A DNA stretch of 60,938 nt from JBBQWZ01 sp043788745 (GTDB taxonomy: Bacteria; Acidobacteriota; Terriglobia; Bryobacterales; Bryobacteraceae): contig JAYVTO010000076.1 in NCBI GenBank assembly GCA_043788745.1, forward strand, positions 1-60,938, given 5' to 3'. The notes beneath the pieces are model-generated. The model worked only from the letters and a program-made list of their open reading frames with translations, was not told the DNA's origin and searched no databases. A program made the position numbers and the translations under genes. Shown piece after piece: positions 1 through 8,102 of the stretch. The first letter of the stretch is position 1; each line of letters begins with the position of its first letter.

Positions 1-302
1 GTGGTCCGTAAACCGGACGCTTACGGTGGTCCGACCTACCGGACGGAAGGCGCATGCTTTGAGTACCCCGCCCCGAAACACATTTGCTCTGCATGAGCAG
101 TTTTGTCACACACGTTCCAACCGGAGCTGACGGCCACCGGCGGTGGCGGCTTTGCGCAGGGTGCGGAGAGTCACAGCCTGGTAGTCGGGATCGAAGAGGG
201 CGGTCGAGCGCTGCGCGGCTGGTGCGCATCCGACGGGCCATCTCCGCCTTGGAATCGGTACTTCTCCTTCATGACGGCTTCGACCTGCCGGGAGAGCACC
301 CT
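1..302. other. Gene-free left edge with short GGTCCG repeats
   Basis: No convincing gene lies between the window edge and the end of mutM. The first 50 bases carry several GGTCCG/CGGACC units, including a GGTCCGACCTAC copy at 28-39 that recurs at 21453-21464 and, shortened, at 23104-23113. Short open frames exist on both strands, but none shows a start with a ribosome binding site or recognisable protein content. A remnant of a neighbouring gene cannot be excluded. Confidence 0.4.
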
Positions 303-1103
303 CTAACTCTTCTGACACTGCGGGCAGTAGTGCGTCCCGCGCTGCATCACCACAATGCGCCGGATCGCTGTCAAGCATTGCACGCAGGGCTGCCCCTCCC
401 GCCCGTAGACCTGATGCAGAGCCTGAAAGCTGCCCTTGCGCCCTTCTGCATCCACGTAGTCTGAAATCGACGAACCGCCGTGCGCAATTGCCAGCGCCAG
501 CAACTTCTGGATCGCGGCATGCAGTGCAACCGCTCGCCGGCGACTGATCCGGGAGGCCAGCGCCAGCGGCCGAATCCCTGCGCGAAACAGCGCCTCGTCG
601 ACGTAGATGTTGCCCAGCCCCGCCACGAAACCCTGATTCAGCAGCAGCGGCTTGATGCGAGACTTGCGCGCGCGCAGGGCATCGACGAACTCATCTACTG
701 GAAGTCCGAGCGCATCCGGCCCCAGCCGCCCAACGCGTGCCGGAGCCCACTCAATCCGCCCAAACTGCCGGATGTCGTCGTAGTGCAACGCCGTTCCATC
801 GTCCAGCAGAAAGACGCCATGCGTGTGCGCCGTCTTGGGCGCGTGGATCAACAAACGGCCCGTCATGCCCAGGTGCACGCTCAGGATGCCGCGATCTCCA
901 TCCGCCGCTTCCATCTCGATGAGGATGAACTTGCCATGCCGCCGCACCGAGCGCACCGCGCGTCCAATGACGTGACGGGCGAGAACGCGAGTATCCCCCG
1001 CCGTTACGAACTTCGATGTGAACTCCGCATGCTCCACGCGCCGCCCCACAAGAGCCGGAGCCAGCGTGCGAACAACCGTCTCGACCTCAGGCAGCTCGGG
1101 CAA
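303..1103 (-). CDS. mutM: Formamidopyrimidine-DNA glycosylase (Fpg/MutM)
   Basis: Bifunctional base-excision repair enzyme that removes oxidised purines such as 8-oxoguanine and nicks the abasic site. The 266-aa length is normal for the family. The N-terminus reads MPELPEVE, which gives the catalytic Pro2 and Glu3 after Met removal, and the family's essential lysine sits in RRHGKFIL near residue 57. The H2TH region holds GLGNIYVDEALF around 165. The C-terminus carries the zinc finger CVQC ... CPQC at about 239-264, so this is an active-type Fpg rather than a finger-less Nei-like protein. The initiation codon is TTG at 1101-1103; the PELPE motif fixes it. The Rieske gene ends 5 bases upstream on the same strand, so the two may be co-transcribed. 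Confidence 0.95.
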   Translation of the reverse strand: MPELPEVETVVRTLAPALVGRRVEHAEFTSKFVTAGDTRVLARHVIGRAVRSVRRHGKFILIEMEAADGDRGILSVHLGMTGRLLIHAPKTAHTHGVFLLDDGTALHYDDIRQFGRIEWAPARVGRLGPDALGLPVDEFVDALRARKSRIKPLLLNQGFVAGLGNIYVDEALFRAGIRPLALASRISRRRAVALHAAIQKLLALAIAHGGSSISDYVDAEGRKGSFQALHQVYGREGQPCVQCLTAIRRIVVMQRGTHYCPQCQKS

Positions 1104-1108
1104 AGCGT

Positions 1109-1420
1109 TTACGCCTGCGGCAAATCGGCGAACACATCGTCGCCTTCCGTCTTCACAGCATAAGTCTCAACTTTCACTGTGTCGTCGAAATCGTTCACGC
1201 CGGTGTGGCAGTTGTACTCCCACGCGTGCCACGGGCAAACCACGTTGTCGCGGCTGATCGTGCCTTGCCCCAAAGGCCCACCCGCATGCGGACAGATCCC
1301 GTTGAGCGCAGTGATCTCGCCGCCGACATTGCAGATTGCATAGCTGTCTTCACCGACAACAACTTCAGCAACCAATCCCGGAGTAAGTGTTGTGAGCGAT
1401 GCCACCCGGACCCAAGCCAT
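1109..1420 (-). CDS. Rieske [2Fe-2S] ferredoxin-like protein
   Basis: Small soluble Rieske protein of 103 aa, resembling NirD-type or biphenyl-dioxygenase-type ferredoxins. Two cluster-binding motifs are visible: CPHAGG (about residues 46-51) and CPWHAWEY (about 66-73), that is C-x-H ... C-x2-H. The family passes single electrons to a partner oxidoreductase or oxygenase; no partner is encoded nearby, so the substrate is unknown. The frame stays open 20 codons upstream to 1480, but the Met at 1420 (MAWVRVASL) is where the family's conserved beta-strand begins, so I start there. It lies immediately upstream of mutM in the same direction. There is no signal peptide, which implies a cytoplasmic location. 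Confidence 0.85.
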   Translation of the reverse strand: MAWVRVASLTTLTPGLVAEVVVGEDSYAICNVGGEITALNGICPHAGGPLGQGTISRDNVVCPWHAWEYNCHTGVNDFDDTVKVETYAVKTEGDDVFADLPQA

Positions 1421-1557
1421 GCTTCTTATGTACCACGGCTCAGAAACCAGCCGGTGGTGAGAGTTGTCCACCGCCAGCACCGTGCCGCGCGTCGGCGGCT
1501 AACGGGCCCGGCCATTCTTTGGCGACACCCGACGGCGACGGCTGATATTCTTGGTTC

Positions 1558-2043
1558 GTGGCTACACGAAAAGAACAGTCTTGGTTTGGCGTGCGGACGC
1601 TGTACCGCAGCGTCGCGGTGGGGAAGCCGAAGGGCGACGCGAAGCACTACGACGCGGATGCGACTTTGTTGGAAGATCGCGTGGTCTTGTTCCAGGCGAA
1701 AGACAGCGAAGCCGCGGTGGAGCAGGCAATTGCCGACGCTCGGCTGCACTGCTCGGAGCCGATCGTCAATATTTATGGGCAGAAGGTGAATCGGCGGTTT
1801 CTCGAGGTCTGCGAGTCGTACGAGATCGTGGACCTGCGGCCAGTGGCGGGTACGGAGGTATATTCCAATATGGAAGTGCTTCCGGCGGATTTGTCGGATT
1901 CGAAGATTGTTACGCGGCGGATGGGGAAGAATAAGCCGAAGGAAGTCTCGCGGCGGACCCAGTTTATATCCGGCGATGTGTTGAAGGAGTTCCTGGCGAT
2001 CGTCGAGGGATCGGCCAAGCCGGCACCCAAGAAATCGAAGTAG
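1558..2043 (+). CDS. DUF4288-like small protein
   Basis: A 161-aa cytoplasmic protein starting at GTG 1558. The N-terminal part (WFGVRTLYR followed by YDADATLLEDRVVLFQAKDSEAAVEQA) resembles DUF4288 proteins, which share a WF(G/A)xxxxY opening and an acidic ERVVLFRA-type strand. The function of that family is unknown. The last 10 residues are basic and proline rich (KPAPKKSK). It stands alone between divergent mutM/Rieske genes and the convergent rpiA gene. The family assignment is by eye only. Confidence 0.6.
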   Translation: MATRKEQSWFGVRTLYRSVAVGKPKGDAKHYDADATLLEDRVVLFQAKDSEAAVEQAIADARLHCSEPIVNIYGQKVNRRFLEVCESYEIVDLRPVAGTEVYSNMEVLPADLSDSKIVTRRMGKNKPKEVSRRTQFISGDVLKEFLAIVEGSAKPAPKKSK

Positions 2044-2064
2044 CTTGTGCTTGCCGGCGCTTCG

Positions 2065-2781
2065 CTAGCTGTCGGACCCGGATTTTCGGCTTACGTTCTT
2101 GACGCCATCGGGAGAGCCGATTAGAACTTGCGCCGCCAGGCCGAGAAACAAGCCGTGCTCTACGACGCCGACGAGCGAGTCCAGCTTTTCGGCTAGCGCC
2201 AACGGATTGGCGATGGGGCCGAGGGCGCAGTCGAGGATGTAGTGGCCTCCGTCGGTGAGGTAAGGGTCTTGCATTTCGTTCAAGCGCAGAGTTGGGTTTG
2301 CCCCGATGGACTGGAGGCGGCGCTGGGTCGCTTGCCAGCCGAACGGGACCACCTCTACCGGAACGGGGAATTCTTCGCCCAGGTGCTTTACCAGTTTGGT
2401 TTCGTCGGCGACGATGAGCAGGCGCTTGCTGGCGGCGGCGACGATCTTTTCGCGGAGAAGCGCTCCGCCGTGGCCTTTGATTAGGTTCATCGTGGTGAGT
2501 TCGATCTCGTCGGCTCCGTCGATGGTGAGGTCGATTTCCTGGACTTCGGCAAACGTGGCTAGCGGAATGCCGAGGGCGCGGGCTTGTTCGGCAGTGCGTT
2601 CGGAGGTGGGGATGCAGGTGATGTGCATCCCGGCGGCGACGAGCCGGCCGATCGCAGCGACGGCGAACTTCGCGGTGGAGCCGGTGCCGAGGCCGACGAC
2701 CATGCCGTCTTGGACGTAGGCGGCCGCGGCTTCTCCGGCGGCGCGCTTCGAGGCATCTTGATGTTCCTGCTGCTTCGTCAC
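2065..2781 (-). CDS. rpiA: Ribose-5-phosphate isomerase A
   Basis: Interconverts ribose-5-phosphate and ribulose-5-phosphate in the non-oxidative pentose phosphate pathway. The 238-aa protein shows the RpiA landmarks in order: VGLGTGSTA (phosphate loop, about 30-38), IPTSERT (about 57-63), DLTIDGADEI (about 84-93), KGHGGALLREK (about 101-111, with the catalytic Asp/Glu/Lys region) and VADETK (about 124-129). Initiation is at GTG 2781. The transaldolase at 23.2-23.9 kb belongs to the same pathway but is not linked. The gene is convergent with the DUF4288-like gene and divergent from the ABC cassette at 2881. Confidence 0.96.
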   Translation of the reverse strand: MTKQQEHQDASKRAAGEAAAAYVQDGMVVGLGTGSTAKFAVAAIGRLVAAGMHITCIPTSERTAEQARALGIPLATFAEVQEIDLTIDGADEIELTTMNLIKGHGGALLREKIVAAASKRLLIVADETKLVKHLGEEFPVPVEVVPFGWQATQRRLQSIGANPTLRLNEMQDPYLTDGGHYILDCALGPIANPLALAEKLDSLVGVVEHGLFLGLAAQVLIGSPDGVKNVSRKSGSDS

Positions 2782-2880
2782 AGCTGGATTCTAGCGCGTT
2801 GTGTCGCGGTGTAAGGCACTACGCGCGAAAGAAACGTGCGCCAATCGGGTGTTTCGCGTCATCATGAGAAGTGAAGCACA

Positions 2881-3555
2881 GTGATTGATCTCTCGAAAGT
2901 TTCCAAACAATTTGACGGCAAGCGCAAGGTGACGGCGCTTGAAACCGTCGACCTCTCGATTGCGAAGGGCGAAATGGTTTCGCTGATTGGGCCATCCGGC
3001 TCCGGCAAGTCGACGATGCTGAATCTGATCGGCGGGTTGGACAAGCCGACCGCCGGCGAGATTCGCATTGACGGCGAGCTGTTGAGCGGGCTGTCGGATG
3101 ACGGGCTGACGAAAGTGCGGCGCGACAAGATCGGGTTCATCTTTCAGTTTTTCAATTTGCTGCCGACGCTGAGTTGCGTGGAGAATGTATCCCTGCCCCT
3201 GCATTTGCGCGGGTGGCCCCGCAAGAAGATCGAGGATCGCGCGAAGGAGTTGCTGGGTTTGGTGAAGCTGGACCATCGGCTGGAGCATTTGCCGGAAGAG
3301 CTTTCGGGCGGTGAACGGCAGCGCGTGGCGATCGCGCGCGCTCTCAGCGTGTTTCCGCCGATTCTGCTGGCGGACGAGCCTACCGGCAATCTGGATTCGA
3401 ACACGGGTGTCGAGATTCTGCGGCTTATTCACGATTTGCATGATCAACTGGGCGCGACGGTGTTGATTGTGACGCATGATCGCGGCGTGGCGGAAAGCTG
3501 CCCGCGTACGATTTCGTTGAAAGACGGCCACGTCGTCGAGGACGTGCGCCGATGA
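2881..3555 (+). CDS. ABC transporter ATPase, LolD/MacB type
   Basis: ATP-binding subunit of 224 aa that should energise the FtsX-type permease encoded next. Walker A is GPSGSGKS at 37-44, the signature LSGGERQRVAIARAL is near 140, Walker B plus D-loop ILLADEPTGNLDS is near 160-172, and the switch histidine lies in VTHDRG near 199. It starts with GTG and overlaps the permease start by four bases (ATGA), which is evidence for translational coupling. LolD-family ATPases drive mechanotransmission or lipoprotein release rather than classic import. With the permease, LolA-like protein and beta-barrel that follow, it likely serves a trans-envelope lipid or lipoprotein route. The substrate is inferred from context only. 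Confidence 0.93.
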   Translation: MIDLSKVSKQFDGKRKVTALETVDLSIAKGEMVSLIGPSGSGKSTMLNLIGGLDKPTAGEIRIDGELLSGLSDDGLTKVRRDKIGFIFQFFNLLPTLSCVENVSLPLHLRGWPRKKIEDRAKELLGLVKLDHRLEHLPEELSGGERQRVAIARALSVFPPILLADEPTGNLDSNTGVEILRLIHDLHDQLGATVLIVTHDRGVAESCPRTISLKDGHVVEDVRR

Positions 3556-6122
3556 TTTTGCTACGGCTGATCAGTTGGCAGTACGCGCGCAAGCACAAGG
3601 TGAGGATGCTGCTGACGACGGCGGGCATAGTGCTCGGTGTTGCGGTGTTTGTGGGGATGCACACGGCGAACCAGTCGGTGCTGTTTGCGTTTCAAAAAAC
3701 GATTGATCGCATTGCGGGATCGACGCAGCTGCAGATTACGGCGGGCGAGCCGGGATTCGACGAGGAGATTCTCGAGAAAGTGCAGGGCGCGGCCACGGTG
3801 CGCGTCGCGGTGCCGATTCTTGAATCGACGGTGACGACGAATCTGCCAGGTCAGGGGAATCTGCTGATCCTTGGCGTCGATATGACGGGCGATCGCAGTC
3901 TGCGCGACTACGATTTGGAGAACGGCGGCGACGATGCCGTCGACGATCCGCTGGTGTTTCTGGCGCAACCCGATTCGTTGATCGTTACGAAGCCGTTTGC
4001 GGATCGGGCTGGGCTGCGTATTGGCAGCAAGCTTCCCATGGGCACGATGCAGGGAGCGCGGGATTTTACCGTGCGCGGCATTATGAAGTCCGGCGGGTTG
4101 ACGAGTGCGTTTGGCGGCAATCTCGCGGTGATGGATATTTACGCCGCGCAGAGGATCTTCGGGCGTGGGCGCAAGTTCGACCGCATTGATGTCGGGTTGC
4201 AGGAAGATGTGAGTCTGGATGTAGGGCGTAGCGCTCTGCAGAAGCTGTTGGGACCGGGCTTCGACGTGGAAGCGCCTTCGTCGCGCGGGCAGCAGTTCGA
4301 ATCGACGGCGGCGATTTACTCGCTGGTGTCGAGCATCACGAGCATCTTCGCGCTGTTTATTGGGATGTTCATCATCTACAACACATTCGCGATTGCGGTG
4401 ACGCAGCGGCGGAGCGAGATCGGCATTCTGCGCGCGCTGGGAGCGACGCGGCGGCAAATCCGGACGCTGTTTCTGATGGAGAGCGCGATTACGGGCTTGT
4501 TCGGATCGCTGGTGGGCTTGCTGTTCGGCATTCTCATCGCGCGTGGCTTGGCCGGGTATTTGAGCGCGCTGCTGGGCGAGCTATATGGGCTGAGCCAGCG
4601 CGCGGAAGAGATCGCGCTGAATCCGGCGCTGATGAGTTTCGCAGTAACGATTGGCGTGGTGACAAGCGTGATTGCGGGCGTGCTGCCAGCGCGGCAAGCG
4701 GCGGCGGTGGATCCGGTGCGCGCGCTGCAGAAGGGGCGGCAGCAATCGTTGAGCGAGGGGGAAAATCGCGCGCGGCGGTACGCGGCGGTGGTTTGCGTGC
4801 TGCTCTGCGGTGTTTGCATTTGGTTCAGCTTGTATCGTCCGGCGTTTTATGCGGGCTACATCTTGGCGGTGCTGGCGGCGTTGCTGCTTTCGCCCGCGAT
4901 GTCATTGTGGATCTCGCGCGTGCTGCGGCCGGTGTTGAAGTGGCTGCGTCCGGTCGAGGGCGCGCTGGCGGCGGACAGCCTGATTCAGGCCCCGCGGCGG
5001 ACTTCGGGAACGGTGGCGGCGCTGATGCTTTCCTTGGCCTTGGTGATTTCGCTCGCTGGAGTGGCTCGCGCCAGTTATGACTCGATCAAGAGCTGGCTGG
5101 ATGTCGCGCTGAATCCGGACCTGTTTGTGACGACTTCAGAGAGCATCACGGCGCGCAGCTTTGTGTTTCCGGCCGCGATTGGCGCGGAGATCGAGGCGAT
5201 CGAAGGCGTCGAGGAAGTGCAGTACGTGCGGACGGTGCGCGTGGATGTTCCGGATAGGAAGAACGGCGGCAAGAGCCCCATCATTATTGTTGCGGTGCCG
5301 ATCGAGAAGCTGCAGAGGCGGGTGCAACTGGCACCGCTCGCAGGCGATGCTTCGACAATGTACGCAAAGACGCGCGACGGCAAGGGTGTGCTGGCGTCTG
5401 ATAATTTTGCGCTCCTACATGGCTATAAGCTGGGCGATGTGGTCGACATTGCGACGCCGAGCGGAGTCTTGAGTTTACCGATTCTCGGCATCGTGACGGA
5501 CTATTCGGACCAGCAGGGCAGCTTGTTGATGGATCGAGCTGTGTTCATCAAGGCTTGGAACGACGACTCGGTGAATGTGTTCAGGCTGTATTTGAAGAAG
5601 GGCGCGGGCGAGGCCGCGGTCAGGCAGAGGATTCTCGATAAGCTCGGCAGCGTGCATCGCTTGTTTGTGTTTACGAATCGCGAGTTGCGCGCCTACGTGC
5701 TGCGGCTGACGGACCAATGGTTCGGACTGACGTACGTGCAGATCGCGGTTGCCGTGCTGGTGGCCGTGCTGGGGATCGTCAACGCGTTGACGGTGTCGAT
5801 CGTGGATCGGCGGCGCGAGCTTGGCGTGCTGCAGGCAGTGGGCGCGATGCGGAACCAGATCCGGCACACGGTTTGGATGGAGGCGCTGGCGATTGGCGTG
5901 ATCGGCTTGGTGCTGGGATTGGCGCTCGGAGCGGTGCAGTTGTACTACACGATTGAAATCGCGCGGCGGGATTTGGCCGGATTACGCATGGACTATACCT
6001 ATCCATTTGGGATTCTCGGCGCGCTGATTCCGGTGATTCTCGTGGCTGCCTTCTTCGCGGCCATCGGTCCGGCCGAGTCCGCGGTTCGTGGTTCGTTAGT
6101 TGAGGCTCTTGAATATGAGTAA
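3552..6122 (+). CDS. FtsX-type ABC permease with two FtsX domains
   Basis: Inner-membrane permease of 856 aa, about twice the length of a LolC/LolE or MacB permease unit. Two FtsX modules are apparent. The first has a helix at about 18-38, a large periplasmic domain, and a helical cluster at about 255-390 containing the typical QRRSEIGILRALGATRRQI loop. A linker with further helices at about 420-465 leads to the second module at about 485-856, with a matching RRRELGVLQAVGAMRNQI loop near 757. This is the double-FtsX layout of LolC/E-like and acidobacterial MacB-like permeases. It is coupled to the ATPase by a four-base overlap and to the LolA-like gene by an eight-base overlap. Whether it exports lipoproteins, lipids or small molecules cannot be read from the sequence. 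Confidence 0.9.
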   Translation: MILLRLISWQYARKHKVRMLLTTAGIVLGVAVFVGMHTANQSVLFAFQKTIDRIAGSTQLQITAGEPGFDEEILEKVQGAATVRVAVPILESTVTTNLPGQGNLLILGVDMTGDRSLRDYDLENGGDDAVDDPLVFLAQPDSLIVTKPFADRAGLRIGSKLPMGTMQGARDFTVRGIMKSGGLTSAFGGNLAVMDIYAAQRIFGRGRKFDRIDVGLQEDVSLDVGRSALQKLLGPGFDVEAPSSRGQQFESTAAIYSLVSSITSIFALFIGMFIIYNTFAIAVTQRRSEIGILRALGATRRQIRTLFLMESAITGLFGSLVGLLFGILIARGLAGYLSALLGELYGLSQRAEEIALNPALMSFAVTIGVVTSVIAGVLPARQAAAVDPVRALQKGRQQSLSEGENRARRYAAVVCVLLCGVCIWFSLYRPAFYAGYILAVLAALLLSPAMSLWISRVLRPVLKWLRPVEGALAADSLIQAPRRTSGTVAALMLSLALVISLAGVARASYDSIKSWLDVALNPDLFVTTSESITARSFVFPAAIGAEIEAIEGVEEVQYVRTVRVDVPDRKNGGKSPIIIVAVPIEKLQRRVQLAPLAGDASTMYAKTRDGKGVLASDNFALLHGYKLGDVVDIATPSGVLSLPILGIVTDYSDQQGSLLMDRAVFIKAWNDDSVNVFRLYLKKGAGEAAVRQRILDKLGSVHRLFVFTNRELRAYVLRLTDQWFGLTYVQIAVAVLVAVLGIVNALTVSIVDRRRELGVLQAVGAMRNQIRHTVWMEALAIGVIGLVLGLALGAVQLYYTIEIARRDLAGLRMDYTYPFGILGALIPVILVAAFFAAIGPAESAVRGSLVEALEYE

Positions 6123-6858
6123 CTTTCTTATTGCAGTTTTGATTGCTTTGCCGCTTTTTGCACAAGACGCGAAGCAGATTCTCGAGGAAGCGCAGAAGCG
6201 TGCCCGCACCAATTCGCAGCGCTACGAAGGCACGCTCGAGGTAATGGATGCGAAGAACAAGGTGACTACCAAGCGCTGGACGTATCAGCGTATCGGTGCG
6301 TTTGGGGATAGCAAGTCGATCTTGCGGTTCATCGCCCCGGCGGAGGTGAAAGGCGTGGCGCTGCTGGTCGTCAATCACAAGGAGCGGGCGTCCGATCAAT
6401 GGATGTGGCGGCCGGCGATCGAACGCGATCAGCGGATCGCGATGCAGGATCGGGCGACGCGGTTCTTTGGGACGGATTTCAGCTACGAAGATCTGGAAGA
6501 GCGGGACGCGGATCAGTTTGATTTGAAGATAGCGGGCGAGGAAGTGGTGGAAGGGCAGGCGTGTTGGAAGCTCGAAGCGAAGCCGCGCAAGGCCTCGCAG
6601 TATACGCAAACCTTGCTGTGGGTTCGCAAGGATATTTGGCTGGTGGTACAAGCGGAATCCTATGCGAAATCCGGATTGGCGCGTCGCTTGCTGTACAAGG
6701 ATCTGGAGCGGGTGGAGGGCGTGTGGACGGCCAAGCGGATTGAGGTCCAGGACGTGGGGCGGAACAGCCGGACTATCCTGAAGTTGGAGAAGCTGCAAAA
6801 CAACGTTCCGTTGAAGGAGGAGGAATTCACACTGCAAGCACTTCGGCGCGCGTCGTAA
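6115..6858 (+). CDS. LolA-like outer-membrane lipoprotein-sorting protein
   Basis: Periplasmic protein of 247 aa in the LolA_like family (the 'outer membrane lipoprotein-sorting protein' annotation). It has an N-terminal signal peptide (MSNFLIAVLIALPLFAQDA; cleavage likely after FAQ or LFA). The body shows the family's signature strands: SKSILRFIAPAEVKGVALL, DQWMWRPAIERDQRI and FFGTDFSYEDLEER. The fold is a half-barrel that shields an acyl chain. The start is set at ATG 6115, inside the end of the permease gene, because the signal peptide begins there; five upstream in-frame codons back to 6100 are probably untranslated. It should receive cargo from the ABC permease and pass it on to the following beta-barrel. 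Confidence 0.87.
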   Translation: MSNFLIAVLIALPLFAQDAKQILEEAQKRARTNSQRYEGTLEVMDAKNKVTTKRWTYQRIGAFGDSKSILRFIAPAEVKGVALLVVNHKERASDQWMWRPAIERDQRIAMQDRATRFFGTDFSYEDLEERDADQFDLKIAGEEVVEGQACWKLEAKPRKASQYTQTLLWVRKDIWLVVQAESYAKSGLARRLLYKDLERVEGVWTAKRIEVQDVGRNSRTILKLEKLQNNVPLKEEEFTLQALRRAS

Positions 6859-8102
6859 CTCGCTGGCTCCGGCTGGCAGGATTTCTCGCCTGCGCAACAG
6901 CGTGGGGGCAGAGCCTTCAGCAGCGGGGCTTTCTTGAGAGCGGCACGACGTTTTTTCCGCAGTCGAATACCAACGACAGCGCGCATGTTGTCAGCCAGAT
7001 GCTGCTGCGCTACGAGGCTTCCTACAAGCCGTATTCATGGATCAAACTGTCGACAGTGCTGGATGGGCGATTTGATTCGCATCGGCAATTTGAGCGCGAG
7101 TTCCGGCTGGATTTCGCGGATCGGCGGGGCCTGCGTCCGGCGTTTTCGCTGCGGCGGCTGAGCGCCACAATTCACAAAGGCAATTGGACCGCGGAACTGG
7201 GGCGTCAGTTTATCCGATGGGGCAAGACCGACATCTTGAATCCTACCGATCGCTTTGCGCCGAAGGATTTTCTAGCCGTCATCGATAGCGAGTTTCTTGG
7301 CGTCACGGCTGGTCGCGCGACCTACGAGAAAGACGGCAACACGCTCGATTTCATTGTACAACCCTTCTTCACGCCCAGCCGCAGACCGCTATTCAACCAG
7401 CGTTGGAGCGGGCTTCCGGCGATCGCGGCGCAGATCCCTATCCGAGACCGGGGCGCGCGTTTCCCTGGCGGGTCGCAATACGGCGTTCGCGCGAATCACG
7501 TGGGCAAGGGCTACGAGGCTTCGCTGTGTTTTTTTGAAGGCTACAATCACCTGTCGCTTTACAACTTCAGCGTTTCGCCGGCGTTTGACGGAGAGGCGCT
7601 CGGTATTGCGTTGGGTATCCAGCGGTTTTTCCCCAAACTTCGCTTATATGGCGGGGATTTCGCGATGCCGCTGAAGTGGTTCACGGTGAAGAGCGAGGCG
7701 GCCTACTTCACGAGTTCGACTCCCCAGGCGGATCAGTACGTTCTTTACGTGGTGCAAGTGGAGCGGACGTATAAAGAATTCGTGTTCGTGGGCGGATATG
7801 CGGGCGAGGCGGTGATTGAGCGGGGCACCAGCGTTCTCAACTTTGCGCCAGACCGCGGATTGACGAAGGCGTTTCTGGGGAGCGCCAGTTTGACGATTGA
7901 CGCGAACCGCAGCGTCTCCTCGGAGATCGCATTGCGGCAGAATGGCGCGGGGATTTGGGCGCGGTTTAGCTATTCGCAGCTATTCGGTCAACATTGGCGC
8001 GCGACCGCCGGCGTTGCGGTGATTCGGGGAGACGTCAGCGATTTCCTGGGTCAGTTTCGCCGGAATTCGTATGTGTCGCTTGCACTTCGCTACAGCTTTT
8101 GA
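6825..8102 (+). CDS. Outer-membrane beta-barrel, non-canonical (ATT?) start
   Basis: About 425 aa with alternating beta-strand character throughout and a C-terminal aromatic end (VSLALRYSF), the signal recognised by the BAM complex. The first ordinary start codon in this frame is ATG 6999. Upstream of it the frame remains open and encodes a clear signal peptide (VTRWLRLAGFLACATAWGQ, codons from about 6855). No ATG, GTG or TTG precedes this peptide. The best candidate is ATT at 6825, which lies four bases after an AGGAGG box at 6815-6820 and overlaps the LolA-like gene. A sequencing or indel error is the alternative. By position it is the outer-membrane end of the export cassette; no family name was recognised beyond a DUF1302-like or porin-like look. 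Confidence 0.72.
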   Translation: MHTASTSARVVTRWLRLAGFLACATAWGQSLQQRGFLESGTTFFPQSNTNDSAHVVSQMLLRYEASYKPYSWIKLSTVLDGRFDSHRQFEREFRLDFADRRGLRPAFSLRRLSATIHKGNWTAELGRQFIRWGKTDILNPTDRFAPKDFLAVIDSEFLGVTAGRATYEKDGNTLDFIVQPFFTPSRRPLFNQRWSGLPAIAAQIPIRDRGARFPGGSQYGVRANHVGKGYEASLCFFEGYNHLSLYNFSVSPAFDGEALGIALGIQRFFPKLRLYGGDFAMPLKWFTVKSEAAYFTSSTPQADQYVLYVVQVERTYKEFVFVGGYAGEAVIERGTSVLNFAPDRGLTKAFLGSASLTIDANRSVSSEIALRQNGAGIWARFSYSQLFGQHWRATAGVAVIRGDVSDFLGQFRRNSYVSLALRYSF

